From Pectobacterium carotovorum (GTDB lineage Bacteria; Pseudomonadota; Gammaproteobacteria; Enterobacterales; Enterobacteriaceae), in assembly GCF_033898505.1 (NCBI RefSeq), contig NZ_JAXAFK010000001.1, positions 1,550,001-1,614,000 of the forward strand: a stretch of DNA of 64,000 bases, read 5' to 3'. The notes beneath the pieces were generated by a model. The model ran no database searches, was not told where the DNA came from, and saw nothing but the letters and a program-made list of their open reading frames with translations. Below, one piece after another: positions 9,766-17,929 of this stretch. Position 1 is the stretch's first letter. Each line of letters opens with the position of its first letter. A program made the translations under genes and the position numbers.

Positions 9766-11327
9766 CAGAAAATCTCCTTTGCATGGTGCGCACTGGCAAT
9801 GGCTCGCAGTACGGCCCGGGCTTTATTACGCGTTTCGTCGGCTTCAGCCTGAGGGTTGGAATCCAGAACCACGCCTGCACCCGCCTGAACGGTGGCAATG
9901 CCGTCTTCGACATAGGCGGAGCGAATCACGATGCAGGTATCCAGATCGCCGTGAGCGGTGAAATAGCCCACCGCGCCGCCGTAGCTGCCGCGGCGAGTTT
10001 TCTCACTCTCGGCAATCAGCTGCATTGCCCGGACTTTCGGCGCACCGCTCAGCGTGCCCATATTCATGCAGGCGCGGTAGGCGTGCAGCACATCCAGATC
10101 TTCACGCAGCGTCCCCACCACGCGGGAAACCAAATGCATGACAAAGGAATAGCGGTCGACTTTAGTCAGGTCTGCAACGTAGCGGCTGCCCGGCTGACAG
10201 ATGCGCGCCAGATCGTTGCGGGCTAAATCTACCAGCATCAAATGCTCAGCCAGCTCTTTATGGTCGGTACGCATTTCCAGCTCAATACGGCTATCGAGAT
10301 CGCGATCCAGCGAGCCATCAGCGCGGCGACCGCGCGGGCGGGTACCGGCAATCGGATAAATTTCGATTTGGCGGCTGTCGGCATCGTATTTCAGCGAGCT
10401 TTCCGGTGAGGCGCCGAACAGCGTGAAATCCTGATCCTGCATGTAAAACATGTAAGGGCTGGGGTTGTTGTCTTTCAGCGTTTGGTAGGCGGCCAGCGGT
10501 GAAGGGCACGGCAGAGAGAAGCGGCGCGACGGCACGACCTGGAAAATTTCACCGATGCGGATGGCTTCCTGCATCTGGCTGACGACCTCGCCGAAGGCTT
10601 CATCGCTCTGGTTGCAGCTCAGCGTCATGTCCTCGATGGACTGGCGCGGCAGCGCGGGCGCTGGCTGGGTAAGCTGAAGTTGCAGCTGTTCCAGACGCTG
10701 TTGCAGACGCTGCTTTTCGCTCTGGTTAGGCGTAAACAGGCTGGCTTGCAGGGCAGTCACGCGTTTTTGGTGATCGAGCACCAGCAGCGTTTCTGCCAGA
10801 TAGAAACAAAAATCCGGGCAGCGTTGTTGCTGGCTCAGCGCAGGTAAGGCTTCAAATCCGGCGACCAGATCGTAGGCGAACAGCCCTCCGAGGAACATGG
10901 CTTCACGTTCTTCTGCCGGGCTGGCAACCAGCGTCAGAATCTGGCGTAAGGCATCAAAGACCGACAGCGAACGCAGACGAGCGTCTTCATCCTGCATGAC
11001 GTCTGCCAGAGGGAAGGTGAGTTCACGACCATTCGGACGCGGCTGATTAATAATCTCTGCAGGCAGCGCGGCATCCAGAAGCGGCAGGAGGCTGGCGCCG
11101 TTTGCCGTTAATGCCTGAATGGAAACGCGCTGGCCCAGTGCAGTGATACGCAGCGCGCTATCAACGATTAACAGGCTTTTCAGGTTTTCCTTGCTGTCGA
11201 TTTCAGCCGACTCTAACAGCAACGTTGCAGGTCTGGCACCGCAGAGCTGATGGAAGATAGCGCTAGGGTCGTTACGGTAAACGGCCTCGGTACGCAGCAG
11301 TTCCAGTGTAGGTTGTGTTGTTTGCAT
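9765..11327 (-). CDS. trpE: Anthranilate synthase component I
   Basis: A 520-residue chorismate-binding enzyme that makes anthranilate from chorismate with ammonia from TrpG. The N-terminal [16 protein letters not shown] motif, which includes the tryptophan feedback site, is intact, as are the catalytic [13 protein letters not shown] and [12 protein letters not shown] segments. The frame is open 44 codons further upstream, into the attenuator, but [18 protein letters not shown] is the family start. It is the first structural gene of the operon, expressed under TrpR repression and attenuation. Confidence 0.98.
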   Translation of the reverse strand: MQTTQPTLELLRTEAVYRNDPSAIFHQLCGARPATLLLESAEIDSKENLKSLLIVDSALRITALGQRVSIQALTANGASLLPLLDAALPAEIINQPRPNGRELTFPLADVMQDEDARLRSLSVFDALRQILTLVASPAEEREAMFLGGLFAYDLVAGFEALPALSQQQRCPDFCFYLAETLLVLDHQKRVTALQASLFTPNQSEKQRLQQRLEQLQLQLTQPAPALPRQSIEDMTLSCNQSDEAFGEVVSQMQEAIRIGEIFQVVPSRRFSLPCPSPLAAYQTLKDNNPSPYMFYMQDQDFTLFGASPESSLKYDADSRQIEIYPIAGTRPRGRRADGSLDRDLDSRIELEMRTDHKELAEHLMLVDLARNDLARICQPGSRYVADLTKVDRYSFVMHLVSRVVGTLREDLDVLHAYRACMNMGTLSGAPKVRAMQLIAESEKTRRGSYGGAVGYFTAHGDLDTCIVIRSAYVEDGIATVQAGAGVVLDSNPQAEADETRNKARAVLRAIASAHHAKEIF

Positions 11328-11361
11328 TCTTGCTACCCGTTTTAATGTTGTGCCCATCAAA

Positions 11362-11387
11362 TAAAAAGCCCGCTTAGTTAAGCGGGC
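11362..11387 (-). terminator. trp attenuator
   Basis: An 8-bp perfect GC-rich stem (11387-11380 with 11375-11368, tetraloop) followed by TTTTT on the minus strand, between the leader peptide and trpE. Its position about 40 bp past the leader stop codon is typical of an intrinsic attenuator controlled by ribosome stalling at the leader tryptophan codons. Confidence 0.92.
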
Positions 11388-11425
11388 CTGGGAATATCTG
11401 CATGTGTGATAACAGCGATGCGTGA

Positions 11426-11488
11426 TTAGTCCACCCGCGATAGGGAAGAGCGCCACCAACCATGCTTCATCATTTTCTGCGTTGCCAT
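11426..11488 (-). CDS. trpL: trp operon leader peptide
   Basis: A 20-residue peptide, [20 protein letters not shown], with tandem tryptophan codons at positions 11-12. Like other enterobacterial trpL peptides it has a Gly-Trp-Trp-Arg-Ser core, but it is longer than the 14-residue E. coli version. The start is uncertain: ATG codons at 11497, 11494 and 11488 are in frame. I choose 11488 because GCGAG lies about nine bases before it. Charged Trp-tRNA level would set ribosome position and so the choice between antiterminator and attenuator. Confidence 0.88.
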   Translation of the reverse strand: MATQKMMKHGWWRSSLSRVD

Positions 11489-11538
11489 TGTCATCATCTC
11501 GCTGTTTATCACTGATTACTGTTTGTGTACTGAGCTTG

Positions 11539-11573
11539 CGTACTAGTTAACTGGTTCGACGATAAAATGTCAA
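11539..11573 (-). promoter_or_regulatory. trp promoter with TrpR operator
   Basis: On the minus strand TTGACA (11573-11568), a 17-bp spacer and TTAACT (11550-11545) reproduce the E. coli trp promoter hexamers. The operator at 11539-11558, reading CGTACTAGTTAACTGGTTCG on the plus strand, covers the -10 element and matches the TrpR palindrome ACTAGTTAACTAGT except near one end. Repressor binding would block polymerase directly. Confidence 0.93.
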
Positions 11574-11671
11574 CACCTTCAATATGATTATTTTATTACT
11601 CAGCAAAACGGCGGGCATTACCATTTGCTTCCTATTAATGGCATCATGCGGCCTTCGCATGATTCTTGTTA

Positions 11672-12574
11672 ATGGATAGGCTTGTGCCAGAAGATTCCCA
11701 ACCGATATCGTCATTCCCACTTTACGATCTACATAGCCACACCACGGCGTCTGATGGCGTTTTAACGCCGACAGCGCTAGTCAACCGGGCGGTAGACATG
11801 CGGGTGAGCGTACTGGCTATTACCGATCACGATACGACCCGTGGGCTTGAAGAAGCACAGCATGCGATTGCGCAACAGGAGCTGTCGCTGAGGCTGATTC
11901 CCGGTGTGGAGATCTCCACGCTGTGGGAAAACCATGAGATCCATATTGTCGGACTAGGGATGGATATTGCGCACCCGGCGTTAACGGGATTGCTGCAACA
12001 GCAGGCGGAGTGTCGGCAGAGCCGGGCGGAGCAAATTGCGGTTCGACTGGAAAAAGCCCGCATTCCCGATGCGCTGGCTGGCGCACAGCGTCTGGCAACG
12101 GGAGGGCAGATTACGCGGGCGCACTTTGCGCGTTATCTCATTGAATTGGGCATCGCGTCGAATATGAATCAGGTGTTCAAAAAATATCTGGCGAAAGGCA
12201 AAACCGGTTACGTGCCGCCGCAGTGGTGCAGTATCCCGCAAGCCATCGAAGCGATTCATCAATCTGGCGGCGTGTCAGTATTGGCACATCCGGGGCGCTA
12301 CGATCTGACGGCCAAATGGCTAAAGCGCCTGTTAGCCACGTTTGCAGAAAGCGGCGGGATCGCGATGGAAGTAGCGCAATGTCAACAGGCACCGGATGAA
12401 CGAACGCAACTGGGTCGCTATGCGCGTGATTTCAACCTGATGGCATCGCAAGGATCGGATTTTCACCTGCCATGCGCCTGGATTGAGCTGGGCCGCAAGT
12501 TGTGGCTGCCTGCCGATGTCGAACCCGTTTGGCATCATCCGTTACTGGCTGATTCGCCGCGCGCCATAGTGTAA
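11672..12574 (+). CDS. rnm: PHP-domain 3',5'-nucleotide phosphatase / 5'-3' exoribonuclease (YciV, RNase AM)
   Basis: A 300-residue PHP-fold metalloenzyme. Metal ligands are visible in YDLHSHTTASDG, AITDHDTTRG, GVEISTLWENHEIHIVG, LAHPGRY and GSDFHLPC. The E. coli homologue (YciV/Rnm) removes 3' phosphate from nucleoside 3',5'-bisphosphates and trims RNA 5' ends, including rRNA. The start is unclear: ATG at 11672 has no ribosome site, and a GTG at 11684 with GGATAGG just before it is an alternative; neither affects the domain. It is divergent from trp and precedes yciO, as in E. coli. Confidence 0.92.
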   Translation: MDRLVPEDSQPISSFPLYDLHSHTTASDGVLTPTALVNRAVDMRVSVLAITDHDTTRGLEEAQHAIAQQELSLRLIPGVEISTLWENHEIHIVGLGMDIAHPALTGLLQQQAECRQSRAEQIAVRLEKARIPDALAGAQRLATGGQITRAHFARYLIELGIASNMNQVFKKYLAKGKTGYVPPQWCSIPQAIEAIHQSGGVSVLAHPGRYDLTAKWLKRLLATFAESGGIAMEVAQCQQAPDERTQLGRYARDFNLMASQGSDFHLPCAWIELGRKLWLPADVEPVWHHPLLADSPRAIV

Positions 12575-12698
12575 TGGCATCGCGATCTTATGAAATAACA
12601 ATCTTTTACCATCAACACGTTCTATAATAATCCTATTGCACGACGACGCGGGGTGAAATGTACAACGCCGCGAAATGTCAGACGTATGAGGTAGGACC

Positions 12699-13319
12699 AT
12701 GAGTCAGTTTTTCTATATTCACCCGCAGAATCCGCAGCCGCGATTGATCAATCAATCGGTGGAATTTCTGCATAAAGGCGGGGTGATTGTTTATCCAACG
12801 GATTCTGGCTATGCGCTGGGTTGTATGTTGGGCGAAAAGAACGCGCTGGAACGCATCTGCCGGATTCGCGATCTGGGGAGCGATCATAACTTCACGCTGA
12901 TGTGCCGCGATCTGTCTGAACTCTCGACGTATGCCCACGTGGATAACACAGCTTTCCGGTTGATTAAAAATAATACGCCGGGCAATTACACCTTTATTCT
13001 GAAAGCGACGAAAGAGGTTCCCCGTCGCTTAATGAATGAAAAGCGTAAAACTATTGGTCTGCGCGTGCCGTCCAATCCGATTGCGCTGGAACTGCTGGCC
13101 GCGTTGAATGAGCCGTTGATGTCGACAACGTTGATGCTGCCGGGAAATGATTTCGCCGAGTCCGATCCCGAAGAAATTCAGGAAAGATTGGGGAAACAGG
13201 TGGATTTGATTATTCACGGCGGTTCGCTGGGTCAACAGCCGACGACGGTTATCGACCTGACCGAGTCCGTGCCACGCGTCGCCCGTGAAGGCACGGGTGA
13301 TGTCACACCGTTCCTGTAA
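12699..13319 (+). CDS. yciO: Sua5/YciO/YrdC-family protein YciO
   Basis: A 206-residue protein of the YrdC-like fold that binds double-stranded RNA and nucleotides; its paralogue TsaC makes threonylcarbamoyl-AMP for tRNA t6A, but YciO's own activity is weaker and its role unclear. The KGGVIVYPTDSGYALGC strand and the late HGGSLGQQPTTVIDLT segment define the family. It is preceded by GAGGTAGGACC, a good ribosome site. It is followed by rluB; E. coli yciQ, which normally lies between them, is absent. Confidence 0.94.
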   Translation: MSQFFYIHPQNPQPRLINQSVEFLHKGGVIVYPTDSGYALGCMLGEKNALERICRIRDLGSDHNFTLMCRDLSELSTYAHVDNTAFRLIKNNTPGNYTFILKATKEVPRRLMNEKRKTIGLRVPSNPIALELLAALNEPLMSTTLMLPGNDFAESDPEEIQERLGKQVDLIIHGGSLGQQPTTVIDLTESVPRVAREGTGDVTPFL

Positions 13320-13368
13320 GCGCTGTGACAGGCTGTAACAATGGGAATACAAATGGCGCGAAGATCGG

Positions 13369-13374
13369 TATAAT
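13369..13374 (+). promoter_or_regulatory. Possible -10 element for rluB
   Basis: A perfect TATAAT inside the yciO-rluB gap, about 125 bp before the rluB start. No good -35 hexamer lies at the right distance, so this would need an activator or is accidental. The leader that would result includes a small GC-rich hairpin around 13467-13482. Confidence 0.35.
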
Positions 13375-13497
13375 CGCGCCAGCATTGAATACTACGAACG
13401 ATTTTTACGTACACACTATTTTTACGTAACTGGCTGAATTTTATCGGTAGTTATGACTCCCCCCGACGCCTGGGAAGGCGACACTAGAGGTTGCTCA

Positions 13498-14382
13498 ATG
13501 AGCGAAAAGTTACAAAAAGTTCTGGCGCGCGCCGGACATGGCTCACGCCGCGAAATTGAAGGTATCATTCAGGCTGGACGCGTCAGCGTTGACGGTAAGG
13601 TTGCCACACTGGGCGATCGCGTCGAAGTGACGAAAGCCACCAAAATCCGTATTGATGGTCATGTGGTTACCGTTAAGGAAACCGAAGAAACCGTGTGCCG
13701 CGTGCTGGTGTACTACAAACCGGAAGGTGAGCTGTGTACCCGCAACGATCCTGATGGGCGTTCGACGGTGTTTGACCGTCTGCCGAAAATTCAGGGTTCT
13801 CGTTGGGTGGCGGTTGGGCGTCTTGACGTGAATACCTCCGGCCTGCTGCTGTTCACGACGGACGGTGAGTTAGCCAACCGCCTGATGCACCCCAGCCGCG
13901 AAGTTGAGCGTGAATACGCTGTGCGGGTTTTCGGCGAAATTGATGACGAAAAGATCAAGCAACTGAGCAAAGGCGTACAGCTGGAAGACGGCCCGGCGTC
14001 GTTCCGTACTATCCGCTATCAGGGCGGTGAAGGTCTGAACCAGTGGTACAACGTGACGCTGACCGAAGGGCGCAACCGTGAAGTTCGCCGTCTGTGGGAA
14101 GCGGTTGGCGTGCAGGTTAGCCGCCTGATTCGCGTGCGCTACGGCGATATTACGCTGCCGAAAGGTCTACCGCGCGGTGGCTGGGCTGAGATGCCGCTGG
14201 AACAGCTGAATTACCTGCGTGAGCTGGTGCAGCTTCCTGCTGAAACGGTATCAAAACTGCCGGTTGAGCGTGAGCGCCGTCGGGTGAAAGCGAACCAGAT
14301 CCGTCGTGCAGTAAAACGCCATAGCCAGATTAGTACCGCTCCGGCACGTCGTACGTCTCCGAAGCCGAAACGTAACGGCTAA
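13498..14382 (+). CDS. rluB: 23S rRNA pseudouridine(2605) synthase RluB
   Basis: A 294-residue RsuA-type pseudouridine synthase. An S4 RNA-binding domain (about 1-60, [20 protein letters not shown]) is followed by the catalytic domain with the aspartate in [20 protein letters not shown]. RluB modifies U2605 of 23S rRNA. The C-terminal tail is basic ([16 protein letters not shown]), as usual for the subfamily. The ATG at 13498 follows AGAGGTTGCTCA; an in-frame extension of 15 codons is not conserved. A terminator follows. Confidence 0.94.
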   Translation: MSEKLQKVLARAGHGSRREIEGIIQAGRVSVDGKVATLGDRVEVTKATKIRIDGHVVTVKETEETVCRVLVYYKPEGELCTRNDPDGRSTVFDRLPKIQGSRWVAVGRLDVNTSGLLLFTTDGELANRLMHPSREVEREYAVRVFGEIDDEKIKQLSKGVQLEDGPASFRTIRYQGGEGLNQWYNVTLTEGRNREVRRLWEAVGVQVSRLIRVRYGDITLPKGLPRGGWAEMPLEQLNYLRELVQLPAETVSKLPVERERRRVKANQIRRAVKRHSQISTAPARRTSPKPKRNG

Positions 14383-14402
14383 TAGTATTATCCCTACGCT
14401 CC

Positions 14403-14427
14403 ACGGGCAGCCTTTGCTGCCCGTTTT
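14403..14427 (+). terminator. rluB terminator
   Basis: A 9-bp perfect stem (14403-14411 with 14416-14424) with a four-base loop and a following TTTT, 20 bp past the rluB stop. Confidence 0.88.
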
Positions 14428-14463
14428 CATTTCGCTATATTTCTTTTCTCGCCGATGGCGATT

Positions 14464-15054
14464 TTACCAGTCAATCCCTTGCTGTGCCTGAATCCCGCTA
14501 TCAAACGCATGTTTTACCGGGCGCATTTCCGTCACGGTATCGGCCATTTCCAGCAAGTCACGATGGCAGCCGCGGCCGGTAATAATGACCGTCTGTCCGG
14601 CAGGGCGCTGTTTTAATGCGGTTACAACGTCACTTAAATCCAGGTAGTCATAGCTAAGCATATACGTCAGTTCGTCCAGCACGACGAGATCGAGCTGTGG
14701 GTCTGCCAGCATTCGTTTGCCATGTTGCCAGACATGCTGTGCTGCTTCCGTATCTGTCTGACGGTTCTGCGTCTCCCAGGTGAAGCCTGTCGCCATGACC
14801 TGAAATTCCACGCCGTGCTGTTGCAGCAGGTTCTTCTCACCGTTCGGCCATTCACCTTTGATAAACTGGATCACGCCCGCGCGTAATCCGTGACCTATTG
14901 CCCGCGTGACGGTGCCAAATGCGGCCGTGGTCTTGCCTTTCCCATTGCCGGTAAAAACGATCAGGATGCCGCGCGTTTCATTCGCGGCGGCAATACGGGC
15001 GTCGACCTTTTCTTTCAGGCGCTGCTGGCGTTGCTGGTGGCGTTCATCGCTCAT
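14464..15054 (-). CDS. btuR: Cob(I)alamin adenosyltransferase BtuR/CobO
   Basis: A 196-residue P-loop enzyme (CobA/CobO/BtuR type) that adds the 5'-deoxyadenosyl group to corrinoids. The Walker A segment FTGNGKGKTTAAFG starts near residue 34, and the core LVVLDELTYML and IITGRGCHRDLLEMAD segments are intact. Length equals the E. coli protein. It follows yciK on the same strand with an 18-bp gap, so the pair may be co-transcribed; the two convergent blocks meet at the rluB terminator. It likely serves uptake and use of exogenous B12 here. Confidence 0.95.
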   Translation of the reverse strand: MSDERHQQRQQRLKEKVDARIAAANETRGILIVFTGNGKGKTTAAFGTVTRAIGHGLRAGVIQFIKGEWPNGEKNLLQQHGVEFQVMATGFTWETQNRQTDTEAAQHVWQHGKRMLADPQLDLVVLDELTYMLSYDYLDLSDVVTALKQRPAGQTVIITGRGCHRDLLEMADTVTEMRPVKHAFDSGIQAQQGIDW

Positions 15055-15072
15055 CGTGCGTGTTCTTCTCTA

Positions 15073-15834
15073 TTATTCGGCTGGACCGGCTTTTCTACCC
15101 GGCTGTGCGTCAAAACTCATTCCCGTCTTGCGGCGGCTGTCATCGCCCATCAGATAGAGATACAGCGGCATAATATCTGCCGGCGTTTTCAGTCTCATCG
15201 GATCTTCGTTGGGGAACGCTGAGGCGCGCATTCCCGTACGCGTTCCGCCGGGATTAATACAGTTCACGCGCAGATCTTGTGAACGATATTCTTCTGCCAG
15301 CACCTGCATCAGACCTTCTGTCGCGAACTTGGATACGGAGTAGGCTCCCCAGCCGGCGCGACCTTCGCGGCCTACGCTGGAACTGGTGAAAACCAGAGAC
15401 GCGCAAGGTGATTTCAATAACAGAGGCAGCAGCGCCTGTGTCAGCATAAAGGTGGCGTTGACGTTGACCTGCATAACCTGATGCCAGATCTCCGGCGTTT
15501 GCTGTGTGACAGGGGCGATCTCCCCGAGTAGTCCGGCGTTGTGGAGGACACCGTCCAGGTGCGGCACAACCTGCGCCAGTTCGTCAGCCAGTTGAAAGCA
15601 CTGCGCGGAAGATAAGGCCAGCATATCGCAGACAACTACGTGTGCTGGCGTACCGTGTTCCTGCTCGATCTGCTGTTTAACTGCCTGAAGTTTGCTTTCT
15701 GTCCGGCCTAATAAGATGACGTGTGCGCCGTAGCGGGCATAGGTCAGGGCGGCTTCCCGGCCAATGCCGTCGCCAGCGCCAGTCACCAGAATGATGCGGT
15801 TTTGCAGTAAATCGATTTTAGGCTGGTAATGCAC
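15073..15834 (-). CDS. yciK: Short-chain dehydrogenase YciK
   Basis: A 253-residue classical SDR. It carries the cofactor loop VTGAGDGIGREAALTYARYG, the NAG motif (LHNAGLLGE) and the catalytic YSVSK pair. The physiological substrate of YciK is not established. The start is a GTG at 15834 with AAGAGGAATTCATT in front, giving the family's HYQPKIDLLQNRIILVTG beginning. A much longer in-frame extension of 74 codons is not homologous to the family and is rejected. It is co-directional with btuR. Confidence 0.93.
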   Translation of the reverse strand: MHYQPKIDLLQNRIILVTGAGDGIGREAALTYARYGAHVILLGRTESKLQAVKQQIEQEHGTPAHVVVCDMLALSSAQCFQLADELAQVVPHLDGVLHNAGLLGEIAPVTQQTPEIWHQVMQVNVNATFMLTQALLPLLLKSPCASLVFTSSSVGREGRAGWGAYSVSKFATEGLMQVLAEEYRSQDLRVNCINPGGTRTGMRASAFPNEDPMRLKTPADIMPLYLYLMGDDSRRKTGMSFDAQPGRKAGPAE

Positions 15835-16191
15835 AATGAATTCCTCTTGCCGTGGCGTCAAACCGCCACGCTTCAGATAATAGACCTGCCATTGCGTGTC
15901 GGCACGGCGAAATATGTCGGGTCGTACCGCTCGGAACGCCAGATGACGGCGCATCCGGGCAGGGTGAATGGGGGTGTTATGCCTCAAATGTCGTCCGTTT
16001 TCAATGAGACTGCCTCTATTTATCCCTGCGCTGTTGTAAAAAGCAGCAATAGGCATAAAAAACGCAGGAATAACATCGCCATATTGCGTGCCATCAGTTA
16101 GGTTATAGGAAGGGAATGGCGCTCGACGTCAACGCCATGGTTGGTGAGTAAACCAACATTAATTAATACGCAGTCAATGAGGACGGTGTTT

Positions 16192-17238
16192 GTGGAATTA
16201 CTTTCTCTGTACGGTTTATTCCTGGCTAAGGTACTCACTATCGTGGTGGCTATTGGTGCGTTAGTCGTTCTGGCATTCGGGATGACGCAGCGTAAGCGCC
16301 AGCATAAAGGTGAATTGCAGGTCTCGAATCTGGGCGAGCAATATCAGGAAATGCAGCGCGAAATGCAGACTGCCTGTATGAGCGACACCGAACGTAAGCT
16401 GTTATCAAAACAAGAAAAGAAGAAAGAAAAAGAAACTGCAAAGCAAGACAAACAGCGTGCCAAACGTGGCGAAGAGAAAAGTGTAAAACCGTGCCTGTAC
16501 GTTCTCGACTTCAACGGCAGTATGGATGCAGGCGAAGTCAGTTCGCTGCGTGAAGAGATCTCCGCCGTGCTGGCTGTCGCGAAGCCGCAGGATGAAGTGC
16601 TGTTGCGCCTCGAAAGCCCCGGCGGTGTCGTGCACGGTTATGGGCTGGCGGCTTCGCAATTACAACGTTTACGTCAGGGTGGCGTGCGCTTGACCGTCGC
16701 CGTGGATAAAGTGGCTGCCAGCGGTGGCTATATGATGGCCTGCGTAGCTGACCGTATCGTAGCGGCCCCTTTTGCGATTGTGGGATCTATTGGCGTTGTG
16801 GCGCAAATTCCCAATTTCCACCGTTTGCTGAAAAATAAAGACATTGATGTTGAGTTGCACACCGCGGGTGAATTCAAGCGTACATTGACGCTGTTTGGTG
16901 AAAATACCGAACAAGGCCGTGAGAAATTCCGTGAAGATTTGAATGTCACGCACATGCTGTTTAAGGATTTTGTACAGCAGATGCGTCCTTCGCTGGATAT
17001 TGATTCGGTGGCGACGGGAGAGCACTGGTTTGGTACTCAGGCGAAAGATCTGGGGTTGATTGATGCCATCGGCACCAGTGACGACCTGCTGATTGCTGAA
17101 ATGGCCAGCCATGAAGTATTAAGCGTTCGCTATACGCGTCGTAAACGCCTGCTGGATCGTCTGACGGGCAGCGCAGGAGACACCGCAGAACGACTGATGC
17201 TGCGCTGGTGGCAACGTGGTTCAAAGCCCCTGCTGTAA
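16192..17238 (+). CDS. sohB: Inner-membrane peptidase SohB
   Basis: A 348-residue S49-family serine protease. An N-terminal membrane segment (ELLSLYGLFLAKVLTIVVAIG) is followed by a Lys/Glu-rich stretch with coiled-coil character, then the catalytic domain with LRLESPGGVVHGYGLAASQL and the nucleophile serine in KVAASGGYMMACVAD. E. coli sohB suppresses loss of DegP when overexpressed; substrates are not known. The GTG start at 16192 is supported by GAGGA eight bases upstream and matches the E. coli N-terminus; an ATG further upstream is not. Confidence 0.94.
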   Translation: MELLSLYGLFLAKVLTIVVAIGALVVLAFGMTQRKRQHKGELQVSNLGEQYQEMQREMQTACMSDTERKLLSKQEKKKEKETAKQDKQRAKRGEEKSVKPCLYVLDFNGSMDAGEVSSLREEISAVLAVAKPQDEVLLRLESPGGVVHGYGLAASQLQRLRQGGVRLTVAVDKVAASGGYMMACVADRIVAAPFAIVGSIGVVAQIPNFHRLLKNKDIDVELHTAGEFKRTLTLFGENTEQGREKFREDLNVTHMLFKDFVQQMRPSLDIDSVATGEHWFGTQAKDLGLIDAIGTSDDLLIAEMASHEVLSVRYTRRKRLLDRLTGSAGDTAERLMLRWWQRGSKPLL

Positions 17239-17264
17239 CTCTTAGAATAAGGCTGTACACAATG

Positions 17265-17290
17265 AAATGCCCGCGAATTTGCGGGCATTT
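17265..17290. terminator. Terminator between sohB and yciN
   Basis: A 10-bp stem (17265-17274 with 17281-17290) with A-run and T-run flanks, lying between two convergent genes and usable from both strands. Confidence 0.85.
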
Positions 17291-17311
17291 GCATATTATC
17301 CATCAAGGTAT

Positions 17312-17581
17312 TTAATCAATCAGATAATATTTTTCGGATAAAACATGGGCAAGATGCTTGAACATGTTAAATACCGCGGTACTTTTTAAGGTTGGCATTC
17401 CATTCTCATCGAGAAAAAACTCACCGCGAAAAACCAGCACGCCGTTTTTTTGTTCTACGCTATCTGCGACCATGCCATGCAAATAGTCATCGTGATGTTT
17501 AATGATCTCATTGGCTTCAACTAATAAGCGCTGGCGGTCAATAGGACGCTTTTCTTCGTTAACCTGATGTTCAGGTGACAT
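17312..17581 (-). CDS. yciN: Small protein YciN
   Basis: An 89-residue cytoplasmic protein of the YciN family, function unknown. The C-terminal half ([38 protein letters not shown]) is highly conserved with E. coli. I use the ATG at 17581 ([17 protein letters not shown]); a start 15 codons upstream is less likely because that segment has no family equivalent. Convergent with sohB and divergent from topA, as in E. coli. Confidence 0.88.
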   Translation of the reverse strand: MSPEHQVNEEKRPIDRQRLLVEANEIIKHHDDYLHGMVADSVEQKNGVLVFRGEFFLDENGMPTLKSTAVFNMFKHLAHVLSEKYYLID

Positions 17582-17929
17582 GATTCTTACTCCTGTACTT
17601 ACCCTTGAAAAAGAGGGTAGCTGCACTATATCAACAAGGCTATTTCTAAAATCAACACGGTTATTTCAAAAGTTGCATAAAAATAAAGGGTACTGCGATA
17701 CGGTTTCAGCGTAAAGGGTAGATTATGATGCAAATAGACTACATTTTAGTGGCTTACCTGCCGATATTGAGTATGGCAGGAAGCGGATAAAACAGGATTT
17801 CCATGCTAATTAGGTTGCGTGGCAGTATTTATCAGGTAGAGTGTGGGATTTTGCGCAGTCAGTAGAATCCGCTCTGGATGCCCCGAAAAATATCTGATTT
17901 TCAGAAGAATTCAGCAGGTAATAGTACAT
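17582..17929 (+). promoter_or_regulatory. yciN-topA divergent intergenic region
   Basis: A 348-bp gap containing the promoters of yciN and topA. The only coding signal is a 21-codon ORF at 17725-17790 (see findings). No sharp sigma-70 promoter can be picked with confidence. E. coli topA has several supercoiling-sensitive promoters in the equivalent place. Confidence 0.4.

Noticed and set aside
11328..11459. Extended N-terminus for trpE through the attenuator
   Set aside because: It would translate the attenuator hairpin and has no family match; the known start is at 11327.
15835..16056. Extended N-terminus for yciK
   Set aside because: The family start and a strong ribosome site are at 15834, and the extra 74 residues have no homology.
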